Assembly (NCBI RefSeq): GCF_938045625.1
Contig: NZ_CALIAV010000025.1
Span: forward strand, 1-33,473
Direction of reading: 5' to 3'
Source of the DNA: an uncultured Campylobacter sp.
GTDB taxonomy: Bacteria > Campylobacterota > Campylobacteria > Campylobacterales > Campylobacteraceae
DNA length: 33,473 nucleotides
Of the stretch, positions 14,132 to 21,539 are shown one piece after another (the first letter of the stretch is position 1; each line of letters starts with the position of its first letter). The notes beneath the pieces were generated by a model. It saw only the letters and a list, made by a program, of their open reading frames with translations. It had not been told where the DNA came from and ran no database searches. The position numbers and the translations under genes were made by a program.

Positions 14132-15013
14132 TTATTTTGCCGCTACGCTTACTCGCTCGTAGTGTGCGATGATTTTATTGTGAATGAGTAGCGAGATATA
14201 AATTACCGCACCGCCAAGGCATAGTCTTAGTATGTCCGCGTCTTTATGCCAAAATACTAAATTTACGATGATAGCTGCTGGTATGAGGGCGTTATTCATG
14301 ATGGCTAGAGTGCCGCTATCTACCTCGCATGCGCCTTTGTTCCACAAAAAGTATCCTAGACCGCTAGCTCCTATGCCAAGCCACAACAGCACGGCGCCTT
14401 GGGTTAGGTCGAGGTTGATCTTTTCAGGATTGCCAAACATGGCAAAGGCTATGCCCGTAACCGCCGCGGCTCCGACGAAAAAGTAGCCAAAAACACCTCT
14501 TTGTTCGTTAAAATCACGCTTTTCTAACAAAAATTTATACGCGCTCTGTCCAACGCCAAAGCATAAATTCGCCCCCTGTACGAGCAAAAATCCGTGCCAA
14601 AAGTCGCTATTTACGCTGCCGTACTTGATGATGAGCGCGCCCAAAACCGCCGTGCCCACGCTAAAGAGATACAGCAGCCTAAGCCTGCCTGCGAGCACGT
14701 CATAAACCACGCTCACGTAAAACGGCGTAAATATCGTAAAGAGCGCAACCTCAGCGACGCTAAGGTATGCAAACGAGTTGTAGTAAAAGATATACATTGC
14801 GCCGATCTGCACCGCGCCGATCGCGGCTACTTTGGCGTATAGAGCGAGGTTTTGCGCGGCAAAATCCTTAATCATAAAGGGCAAAAATACGCCAAGCGCA
14901 AGAACGACGCGCGAAAACGCGGCAAAGTAGCTATCCACTCGCCCCGCCAAAAACTCGCCGATGAGGCTAAAGCTAAACGCCCAAAGCACCGTAACAAAGA
15001 TCAATTTTTTCAC
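14132..15013 (-). CDS. EamA/DMT-family metabolite transporter
   Basis: 293 aa from the GTG at 15013, chosen because GGAG lies upstream and the first helix begins there (KKLIFVTVLWAFSFSLIGEF). An ATG at 15055 would add 14 polar residues with no ribosome site. Ten hydrophobic segments form two EamA repeats, with typical features FAAFSRVVLALGVFLP in the first and WLGIGASGLGYFLWNKG in the second. It probably exports or imports a small metabolite such as an amino acid; the substrate is not readable from sequence. It is a single gene with its own hairpin downstream. Confidence 0.86.
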   Translation of the reverse strand: MKKLIFVTVLWAFSFSLIGEFLAGRVDSYFAAFSRVVLALGVFLPFMIKDFAAQNLALYAKVAAIGAVQIGAMYIFYYNSFAYLSVAEVALFTIFTPFYVSVVYDVLAGRLRLLYLFSVGTAVLGALIIKYGSVNSDFWHGFLLVQGANLCFGVGQSAYKFLLEKRDFNEQRGVFGYFFVGAAAVTGIAFAMFGNPEKINLDLTQGAVLLWLGIGASGLGYFLWNKGACEVDSGTLAIMNNALIPAAIIVNLVFWHKDADILRLCLGGAVIYISLLIHNKIIAHYERVSVAAK

Positions 15014-15244
15014 ATATTCTCCATTTGAGTTAATTTTCGTCTGAAATAGTAGCAAAATAGGCTTAAATTTGACGGATTTTACGGCGGAGGCTTGAGAATT
15101 TTACGCGAAACCTAGTAATGTAAATTTGAGAGATTTTGGCGCGGCGATTTGTATTTTTGCGCATTAAATTTTACTTGTAGCTATGGCTTTCTTTTGCCGA
15201 ATCCAAATTTAAAGGCATGGTCGCTAAACTACGCCAACTAAAAT

Positions 15245-15904
15245 TTAGCTCAAAAATCCCCGCATCATGTACGCACCGGCCACACCCGTATCCTTAATCT
15301 TGCCCAAATTTTCAAAATTTATCCCGCCGATAGCGTAGGTTTTTATGCTTAATTTCTCGTAAATTTCTCGTAAAAATTTAAGCCCCCTGCCCCGCTCTAG
15401 CGAGTGAGAAGGCGTATCAAAAATATGTCCCGCCACGACGTAATCAGCGCCAAGATCTTGCGCCGATAAAGCCTGGTCTAAAGAGTGTACCGAAACGCCG
15501 ATTTTAAGCTTTTGCGTTAAATTTGACGCGCAAATGCCAGGAGCTTCGTCTTTATCCGAGCTGGCGCCGTCAAATTTAACTAAATCTCTCAAATTTGTAG
15601 CCCATTTGACACTCGCAGACGCAAATTTAGTAAAAGGCAGATGCAGTTCGCTCACGCCAAGCCTGCTTGCGACGCTTGCGTAAGTATGCAAAATAAGCCG
15701 CACGCTAGAGCCGCACTCCGCGATAATATCAAGCGTTTTGCGGGCTAAATTTTCGTACTCACACTCAGGCAGATCGCTCTCTCTTAGCAAAATTTTATCC
15801 GCCTTGTCGCTTTGCGCTACCCGCCTAACGTCCGCGAAAAAATCCTCGCTCAAGCGGCGATTCGTCACCCAAACGAGCTCAAATTTATCAAATTCCATCG
15901 CCAT
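15245..15904 (-). CDS. thiE: ThiE/TenI-type thiamine phosphate synthase family protein
   Basis: 219 aa TIM-barrel. Visible motifs are KILLRESDLPE near the N-terminal third, IGVSVHSLDQALSAQDLGAD near 134-153, YVVAGHIFDTPSHS near 154-167, GRGLKFL after it and YAIGGI near 192-197. ThiE joins the pyrimidine and thiazole phosphates to make thiamine phosphate; TenI-type members instead aromatise the thiazole. The IFDTPSH segment and the R-E-S-D motif leave both possible. A loop of about 30 residues (about 105-130) looks inserted. It is the last gene of the thi operon, 42 bp after thiH. Confidence 0.82.
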   Translation of the reverse strand: MAMEFDKFELVWVTNRRLSEDFFADVRRVAQSDKADKILLRESDLPECEYENLARKTLDIIAECGSSVRLILHTYASVASRLGVSELHLPFTKFASASVKWATNLRDLVKFDGASSDKDEAPGICASNLTQKLKIGVSVHSLDQALSAQDLGADYVVAGHIFDTPSHSLERGRGLKFLREIYEKLSIKTYAIGGINFENLGKIKDTGVAGAYMMRGFLS

Positions 15905-15946
15905 TTACCCCAAAAGCCAATTTTTAGGCCAGCAAAAACTGCCGTC

Positions 15947-17098
15947 CTAAACGTAAATATGCTCGCTCATCACAGGCTGCAAATTTAGCCCTCGCACGGC
16001 ACTTAGTATCTCCTCGACTGAGCGCGCGTCGCTGATCTCAAACTGCTCGTCGCCCTTTTTGGCTTTATCCGAGTGTGTCCCCACACCCGTGCTAACGCCG
16101 GCTGAAATTTTGTTCGCGGCGACTGCAATGACGCCGTCTCGAAAGCGCGCCGACTCGCGCGTGGAGATCGTGATATTTGCGTACGGCAAAAAGAGGCGGT
16201 ACGCGCAGATGACCTGAAACAGCGCCCTCTCATCGACGTCCCTCGGGCCGACGTGAGCCTTGTTTATCGCGGGGCGCAGGCGCGGGCAAGATAGAGCGAT
16301 CTCGGCATGCGGGTACTTTTGCTGTATGAGGTGCGCGTGTAGCGCGGTGGCTAGCGCGTCTTTTCTAAAGTCATCAAGCCCCAAAAGCGCGGCAAATCCG
16401 ACGCTGCGCATACCGCCCATGAGAGCGCGCTCCTGAGCGTGGAAGCGGTAGGCAAACGAGCGCTTGACGCCGCCTAAGTGAAATTTCGCGTAGGCCGCCG
16501 GGTCGTAAGTCTCCTGAAAAACCACGACGTAGTCCGCGCCGCAACCGTGCAAAAACGCGTATTCGTCGGCATTTAGCGGATATATCTCGACTCCGACGTT
16601 GCTAAAAAGCCCAGACGCCTGCTTGCATACCTCGCCGATATAGCCCAGGTCGCTTTTTTTCGCGCTTTCGCCGGTTAGGATCAACACGTCTTTTAGCCCG
16701 CTTTTTGCGATATTTGCTAGCTCCGTCGCTGCCTCATCCGCCTTTAGCCGCACGCGCGAGATTTTATTTCGCGAGCTAAAGCCGCAGTAGACGCAGTCGC
16801 TATCACAAAAATTTGAGATATAAAGCGGCGTAAAAAACTGCACCGAGTTGCCAAACTGCCTGCGTGTCCTATCTCGCGCCGCCTCCGCCATCTCGCCTAA
16901 AAATACGCTAGCAGCGGGGCTTAGAAGCGCTTTTAGTCCCTCAACGCTTAGATTTTCTTCGCTTAGAGCGCGCCTAACGTCGCTAGCGTCAAATTTCGCG
17001 TAGTCGTAGTCTTCGCGCGCAGTTAGCACCCGCCGCATCAGCGTTTCGTCTATGCGCTGCGCACCGTCGGCATACTCCATCACGTCTAGATTTTTCAA
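15947..17098 (-). CDS. thiH: ThiH, tyrosine lyase (2-iminoacetate synthase), radical SAM
   Basis: 383 aa, normal length. The radical SAM cluster motif C-x3-C-x2-C is at C98, C102 and C105 (NFCDSDCVYCGFSSRNK), preceded by VQFFTPLYISN, typical for ThiH. GESAKKSDLGYIGEV and the C-terminal RESARFRDGVIAVA also fit. The enzyme cleaves tyrosine to dehydroglycine and p-cresol, feeding the thiazole synthase ThiG without oxygen, which suits a microaerobic or anaerobic organism. It is separated from thiG by 224 bp with no gene. Confidence 0.95.
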   Translation of the reverse strand: MKNLDVMEYADGAQRIDETLMRRVLTAREDYDYAKFDASDVRRALSEENLSVEGLKALLSPAASVFLGEMAEAARDRTRRQFGNSVQFFTPLYISNFCDSDCVYCGFSSRNKISRVRLKADEAATELANIAKSGLKDVLILTGESAKKSDLGYIGEVCKQASGLFSNVGVEIYPLNADEYAFLHGCGADYVVVFQETYDPAAYAKFHLGGVKRSFAYRFHAQERALMGGMRSVGFAALLGLDDFRKDALATALHAHLIQQKYPHAEIALSCPRLRPAINKAHVGPRDVDERALFQVICAYRLFLPYANITISTRESARFRDGVIAVAANKISAGVSTGVGTHSDKAKKGDEQFEISDARSVEEILSAVRGLNLQPVMSEHIYV

Positions 17099-17279
17099 AT
17101 ATTTCTCCGTTTTTCGTCTAAATTTCGGGCGTTAAATTTGATCGTTTTTAGGGCGCGAGGCGGCAAATTTTACGCGCCTAGACCCGCGCCTTTTCGGCGC
17201 TAAATTTAAAAACCGCGCGAAATCGTCAAATTTAAAATTCGCAGGATTTAACGAGGTAAATTTCATCCTCGCCCGCCTC

Positions 17280-17312
17280 AAATTTGACGCCGTTTTTCAT
17301 GCCGTCAAATTT
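17280..17312. repeat. Inverted repeat in the thiG-thiH spacer
   Basis: Perfect 10-bp arms (AAATTTGACG at 17280-17289, CGTCAAATTT at 17303-17312) with a 13-base loop, 10 bases after the thiG stop. It could be a processing or weak termination signal between thiG and thiH, or a chance pairing of the abundant AAATTTG word. Confidence 0.35.
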
Positions 17313-17322
17313 AAAGCCGAAT

Positions 17323-18099
17323 TTACTCCAAAAATCCCGTCAGCGGACTCGACGCCCGCGCACTTTCGCTCACACCACCAAGTCCGGATAGATACGCCAG
17401 CCTGCCCGCCTGAATCGCCAGCGCAAAGGCTCGCGCCATCGTTTTTACGTCGCCCGCAGTCGCGATAGCGGTGTTTGCCATCACGGCCGCGCAGCCCATC
17501 TGCATCGCCTCGCACGCCTGCGCAGGGCTGCCGATACCAGCATCCACGATCACGGGCAGATCTATCTCGGCGAGCAAAATTTTTATAAATTCGCGCGTAC
17601 AAAGGCCTTTATTCGTCCCGATCGGAGCACCCAGAGGCATCACGCACGCAGCACCCGCCGAGGCCAGATCGCGCGCTACGTTTAGGTCGGGGTACATATA
17701 GGGCATCACGACAAAGCCCATGTTTGCGAGCTTTTCGGTTGCTTTTATCGTTTCGTAGTTGTCGGGCAGCAGGTATTTGCTGTCTCTGATAACTTCAACC
17801 TTGACAAGATCGCCGCAGCCCGCCTCTCGCGCTAGCTTTGCGATACGCACGCACTCATCGGCGTTTCTAGCGCCCGAGGTGTTTGGCAGTAGCGTCACGC
17901 CCTTTGGGATAAAATCTAAGATATTTTCAATCCCGCCCTCATTCACGCGGCGAAGCGCCAGCGTCACAATCTGCGCGCCCGCCTCGTGTACCGCAGCCTC
18001 CAAAAGAGGTAGCGAAAATTTACCCGATCCCAGGATAAAACGCGAGCTAAATTTATACCCGCCTAACTCTAAAATATCGTTATTTTCGTCAAATTTCAT
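17323..18099 (-). CDS. thiG: ThiG, thiazole synthase
   Basis: 258 aa, normal length. TIM-barrel enzyme that builds the thiazole phosphate of thiamine from deoxyxylulose phosphate, dehydroglycine and ThiS thiocarboxylate. Motifs: SSRFILGSGKF near 18-28, LLPNTSGARNADECVRIA near 70-87, LVKVEVI with the Schiff-base Lys at 100, VMPLGAPIGTNKG near 164-176 and PVIVDAGIGSPAQA near 194-207. It starts one base after the thiS stop, so the two are coupled. Only the C-terminal end (GFLE) is short and variable. Confidence 0.96.
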   Translation of the reverse strand: MKFDENNDILELGGYKFSSRFILGSGKFSLPLLEAAVHEAGAQIVTLALRRVNEGGIENILDFIPKGVTLLPNTSGARNADECVRIAKLAREAGCGDLVKVEVIRDSKYLLPDNYETIKATEKLANMGFVVMPYMYPDLNVARDLASAGAACVMPLGAPIGTNKGLCTREFIKILLAEIDLPVIVDAGIGSPAQACEAMQMGCAAVMANTAIATAGDVKTMARAFALAIQAGRLAYLSGLGGVSESARASSPLTGFLE

Positions 18100-18100
18100 C

Positions 18101-18295
18101 TCAGCCTCCGCCTACAAAATGCACTATCTCAGCCGAGTCGCCGTCTCTTAGCGCCGTATCAAATTTATCTTTCGGCAAGATTTCGCCGTTTAGCTCGACC
18201 GCGATACGCTCAGGCTTTAGCCCCTTCGCCGCGAGTAGCTGCGCTACGGTTTCGCCGATAAACTCGCTCTCGTCTTTGCCGTTTATTTTTAGCAT
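18101..18295 (-). CDS. thiS: ThiS, sulfur carrier protein
   Basis: 64 aa ubiquitin-like carrier. It begins MLKINGKDESEF and ends in HFVGGG, giving the C-terminal Gly-Gly that is adenylated and turned into the thiocarboxylate. That activation normally needs ThiF, which is not in this locus. It is the first gene of the thi operon, with GGAAAG before the ATG and a TATAAT 66 bases upstream. Confidence 0.93.
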   Translation of the reverse strand: MLKINGKDESEFIGETVAQLLAAKGLKPERIAVELNGEILPKDKFDTALRDGDSAEIVHFVGGG

Positions 18296-18324
18296 TTTCT
18301 TTCCGTTTTGTTAAATTTAGCGCG

Positions 18325-18334
18325 CCCGTACGGG
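18325..18334. promoter_or_regulatory. GC-rich palindrome in the thiS leader
   Basis: Perfect 10-bp palindrome CCCGTACGGG with no spacer, 30 bases before thiS and downstream of the -10 box. It might be a regulator site; no TPP riboswitch motif (such as CUGAGA) is seen in this roughly 60-base leader. Confidence 0.3.
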
Positions 18335-18360
18335 TCAAATTTCGCGCCCTAGAGTCGCCG

Positions 18361-18366
18361 ATTATA
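18361..18366 (-). promoter_or_regulatory. -10 box of the thi operon
   Basis: TATAAT on the minus strand, 66 bases before the thiS ATG and 17 bases after the exporter stop, so the thi genes have their own promoter and need not depend on readthrough from the APE cluster. Confidence 0.6.
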
Positions 18367-18382
18367 CCGCTTTTTGCTAAAT

Positions 18383-20614
18383 TTAAGCCAAATTTTTCAT
18401 CGCGAGCGTGCATGCGGCAAGCCCGTAAAACGCGACGCAAAGGCTAACGGCTAGCCCAAAAACGCTAACTGCGGGCGTCTGGCTAAAACTAAGCGCGAAA
18501 AACGAGATAAAGCTCGTGATAAACGCGGCAAATATCCCAAAAACACGCTCCCGCTGCGACAAGTCGTCGTTTAATGCAAAGATGAGATAATCAATCCCGA
18601 CCGCGCTCGCCAAAATGAGCCCGAAAATCGCAAAAATATTTACGTGAATGCCAAGCGCCGCAAAACCGCAAAGCACGGCTAGCACGCCAAGCGCGATGAC
18701 GCTCATAACCAAAAGTGAGCGCGCCGCCCCGAAAAACGCCCACAAAAGCGCAAACGCAAGCAAAAACGCACCGCCCTTTAGCGCCGCGGCCCAGGCCTTA
18801 GCTTCGGTCAAATTTTGATTTAGCGCGCCGACAAAATCGACGCTAAAAGCACCGTTTGCTTTTAAAATTTCATCCGTTTTCTCGCCGCCCGCAAGCCCCT
18901 CGGCATACACCGCGGTGCTGTTTTTGCTCGGTAAAAATCGCGTCAAATTTTTTGCCGCGTCAAATTTTAAAATCTCTCTAACGCCGATAGTTTGCGCATT
19001 TGCGATCTTTTCTAGTTCTGACTTTACTAGCTCGCTAGGCAAGCCAAACTGGGCGTAAATTTTAAAGATCTCCTCATCTTTTGCGGCTTCTTTAAAGATA
19101 TTTTTTACACTTTCCTGCTCGGCGCGGCTTAGGATAAATTTAGAAATCGAAGCGTAGTCTTTGACGAGATTTGCCTGCTTTAGCTCGTGCATCAACCGCT
19201 TTTCGTCGCCGACTAGATCGCCGCTGCCCTTTATCACGATGACGGAGTTTTGCGGCGCGGCGCCCGTTATCTCGCTGATCTTTTTAGACTGCTCCAGTAG
19301 CTGCGCGGGCGAGCTTGCGTAGTCTTTGATCTGCTCGGGCGCGCTTAGACTTTTAAAATTTAGCGCCAAAATTCCCGCGCAAAGCGCAAACGCGGCAAGT
19401 AAAATTTTTAAATTTACCGCTCCCGCCGCACGCTCGCAAAGTCCCGCAAATTTATCAAAAAACCGCGAAAATACGGCGCTTTGCGAAAACGTCGCGCCCT
19501 CAAAAACAAAAGGCAAGCAAAAATATGTAAATAAAAACGCCCCAAGCAGCGTAAATAGCGAAAATATCGCGGTTTGGCGCAACAGCTCAAGCGACGAAAA
19601 GGCAAAAACGCCGTATCCGCTCATCGTAATGCAAAGTCCGAGCAAGAAAATTTTAAGCATCGGACGCACGCTTGCGGCCGCCACGGGCGCATTTTGATTT
19701 TTACCCAGCCAGTGCAGCGCAAAATCAAACATCAGTCCGACCAGGCTAGTGCCGATAACCACGACCATGACGCTAAGGCTCTCGTAGATCAAAAGCGAAG
19801 CCGCAAGCCCGCACGCAAAGCCGAAAATCGCGACGAAAACGACGCAAAAAATGCGCAAATTTTTAAATGCGAGCAGCAAAAAAATCGCGCAAAGGCTAAG
19901 CGAAACCGCGCTCATGACCGCACTTTCCTTGTCACCGCTAGCTTTGCCGTAGGCTCCGTATAGCGCGCCGCAGCTAGCATAGGCTTGCGCTCCGTCCTGC
20001 GCCGCGAGCTCGTGTACGCTTTCATAAAATTTGATCAAATTTTGCGGCTCGTAGCCTGGCTTTAGGCGCGCTTTTACGAGGTAAAATTTACCGCCCTCGT
20101 GTGCGGCTTCTAGCATTAAATTTGACAAATTTAGGCTGATTTTAGAGCCATCCAGGCTCATGTGCGAGCTTAGAGCGAAAAAATCGTCCTTCGCGTTAAG
20201 CGGCTTAAAGGCGAACTGGTTAAATAAATTTTGCGCGCTTTGCTTGAAAAACTCGTTTTTGTCTTTTACTAAAAGTTCATAGGTTTGCTCGTTTAAAAGC
20301 GCGATCTTTAGGGCGTTTAGCTGGGTTAGATAGGAGGTTAAATTTACGTCCTGCTTTGCGCGATACTCCTCAAAAACTCCGCTTTGTGCGGCTAAAATTT
20401 CGCTTTTTTCTAAAAACTCAGGCGAATTTGAAGCCAACAAAAACTCGCCCGAAGCGCTATCAAGCATCGATTTTAGCGCGGTTTGCTCGGCGGAGTTTTC
20501 GTAATTTACGAGAGAAAAAATATCCGCGTTTATCTTTTTCGCGTTTGCAAAACAAACGGCGAGCGCGGCTAAAAAAGCCGCTAAAAAGATAAAAAAACGC
20601 GCGGATTTTTTCAT
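18383..20614 (-). CDS. MMPL/RND-family exporter of the aryl polyene cluster (ApeM-like)
   Basis: 743 aa. One N-terminal helix, a periplasmic loop of some 200 residues, five helices, a cytoplasmic linker, then a second helix, a second large loop and five more helices: the MMPL layout. GTSLVGLMFDFALHW near 290 and ASAVGIDYLIFALNDDLS near 665 carry membrane Asp residues like those that conduct protons in this family. In APE clusters this protein is thought to lift the finished aryl polyene lipid from the inner membrane and pass it to the LolA-like carrier. Its ATG overlaps the stop of that carrier gene by four bases. It is the last gene of the cluster. Confidence 0.88.
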   Translation of the reverse strand: MKKSARFFIFLAAFLAALAVCFANAKKINADIFSLVNYENSAEQTALKSMLDSASGEFLLASNSPEFLEKSEILAAQSGVFEEYRAKQDVNLTSYLTQLNALKIALLNEQTYELLVKDKNEFFKQSAQNLFNQFAFKPLNAKDDFFALSSHMSLDGSKISLNLSNLMLEAAHEGGKFYLVKARLKPGYEPQNLIKFYESVHELAAQDGAQAYASCGALYGAYGKASGDKESAVMSAVSLSLCAIFLLLAFKNLRIFCVVFVAIFGFACGLAASLLIYESLSVMVVVIGTSLVGLMFDFALHWLGKNQNAPVAAASVRPMLKIFLLGLCITMSGYGVFAFSSLELLRQTAIFSLFTLLGAFLFTYFCLPFVFEGATFSQSAVFSRFFDKFAGLCERAAGAVNLKILLAAFALCAGILALNFKSLSAPEQIKDYASSPAQLLEQSKKISEITGAAPQNSVIVIKGSGDLVGDEKRLMHELKQANLVKDYASISKFILSRAEQESVKNIFKEAAKDEEIFKIYAQFGLPSELVKSELEKIANAQTIGVREILKFDAAKNLTRFLPSKNSTAVYAEGLAGGEKTDEILKANGAFSVDFVGALNQNLTEAKAWAAALKGGAFLLAFALLWAFFGAARSLLVMSVIALGVLAVLCGFAALGIHVNIFAIFGLILASAVGIDYLIFALNDDLSQRERVFGIFAAFITSFISFFALSFSQTPAVSVFGLAVSLCVAFYGLAACTLAMKNLA

Positions 20615-21132
20615 TTTACGTTGTAAAAATCATTTACCGTTTTATCGCCGCTAACTTCGTTTAGTACGATCTTTTTGACGTATTTATCGCCTCCGACCAA
20701 AATACGCGTAAAGATTTGTTTTAACAGTACGTTTTTTGGCGTTAGCTCGATTTTCCAGTTGTTTTTGTCGCCTGAGATTTTAAAGATAAATTCCTTCTCA
20801 AGCTCGGCCTTATCGAGCTTTATGATGGACAAAAAGAGCTTTTTATCAAAATTTTGATCGATTTTTATGAGCTGGTTGCCGCTTTTTTGAAAGATACCGC
20901 GCTCGTTTATGACGATGCTCACGGCGACCGGGCTTAGCGTGTCGTAGAGCAGCTCGCTTTGGCTGAGTTCAAATTTGCCGTAGCTTTTAAACTCCACGTT
21001 AAAACCGCTCAAAAACTTCGTCTGCGCGAAATCACCGCTGATATTTTGCGTTTTGATTTGAGATTTTATCTCGTTAAAATCAAGCCCCATCAGGCTCGCC
21101 GCCAAACTAAAAATTATTGCTATTTTTTTCAT
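20611..21132 (-). CDS. LolA-like periplasmic lipid carrier of the APE cluster (ApeL-like)
   Basis: 173 aa. Signal peptide MKKIAIIFSLAASLMG, then LolA-type beta strands: GDFAQTKFLSGFNVEFKSYG, GKFELSQSELLYDT, SVVINERGIFQKSG and a C-terminal VLVGGDKYVKKIVLNE. LolA ferries lipoproteins across the periplasm; the version in APE clusters probably carries the aryl polyene lipid. Length is somewhat shorter than LolA proper. It overlaps the thioesterase gene by 26 bases and the exporter gene by four. Confidence 0.86.
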   Translation of the reverse strand: MKKIAIIFSLAASLMGLDFNEIKSQIKTQNISGDFAQTKFLSGFNVEFKSYGKFELSQSELLYDTLSPVAVSIVINERGIFQKSGNQLIKIDQNFDKKLFLSIIKLDKAELEKEFIFKISGDKNNWKIELTPKNVLLKQIFTRILVGGDKYVKKIVLNEVSGDKTVNDFYNVK

Positions 21133-21538
21133 TTATATACCTTTTTATTGCATTTTGTAGCTCTTGCGGGATCTCAAAGCACGTCTGCATCGCGCGCATA
21201 TCAACAGCCGCCTGTGAGCTCGTACCCGTACACAGCGTCTCGCCGCTTTTGGCGCTTTTTACGACGTAGCCGATCTTTAGAAAGCACTCGCACTCCTTTA
21301 GCGTCGCCTCCACCTCGATCTCGTCGCCAAAAAACACGGGTTTTACGTATTTGGCCTCGATTTTTACGATCGGGTAGGCGTAGCCGTCCGCCCTCATCGC
21401 CTCGTAGTCGTAGCCTATCTCCTCTAGCAGCGCACACCTAGCCGTCTCAAAATACTTCACGTAGTTGCCGTGCCACACGACGTTCATGCTGTCCACGTCG
21501 TAAAACTGCGCCTTTAGCGCGACCGATTTTGATATCAT
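21107..21538 (-). CDS. Hotdog acyl-thioesterase of the APE cluster (ApeK-like)
   Basis: 143 aa from the ATG at 21538, which has GGAG at a proper distance and starts one base after the previous stop; an ATG at 21556 lacks such a site. The 4-hydroxybenzoyl-CoA thioesterase motif is clear: QFYDVDSMNVVWHGNYVKYF, with the catalytic-type Asp in DVDSMNVV, then EIEVEATLKECECFLKIGYV. It would release or proofread polyene or starter acyl chains on carrier protein. The gene lies between the glycosyl/acyltransferase and the LolA-like gene, as in other APE clusters. Confidence 0.87.
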   Translation of the reverse strand: MISKSVALKAQFYDVDSMNVVWHGNYVKYFETARCALLEEIGYDYEAMRADGYAYPIVKIEAKYVKPVFFGDEIEVEATLKECECFLKIGYVVKSAKSGETLCTGTSSQAAVDMRAMQTCFEIPQELQNAIKRYINEKNSNNF

Positions 21539-21539
21539 C

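Noticed and set aside
17099..17322. Hidden thiF or other gene between thiG and thiH
   Set aside because: No suitable open frame; 224 bp is too short for thiF and shows mostly AAATTT-type words.
17297..17602. Minus-strand frame of 101 codons
   Set aside because: Other frame of thiG, with Arg/Gly-rich shadow translation and no ribosome site.
18296..18360. TPP riboswitch before thiS
   Set aside because: The leader is about 60 bases and lacks the conserved TPP motifs such as CUGAGA.
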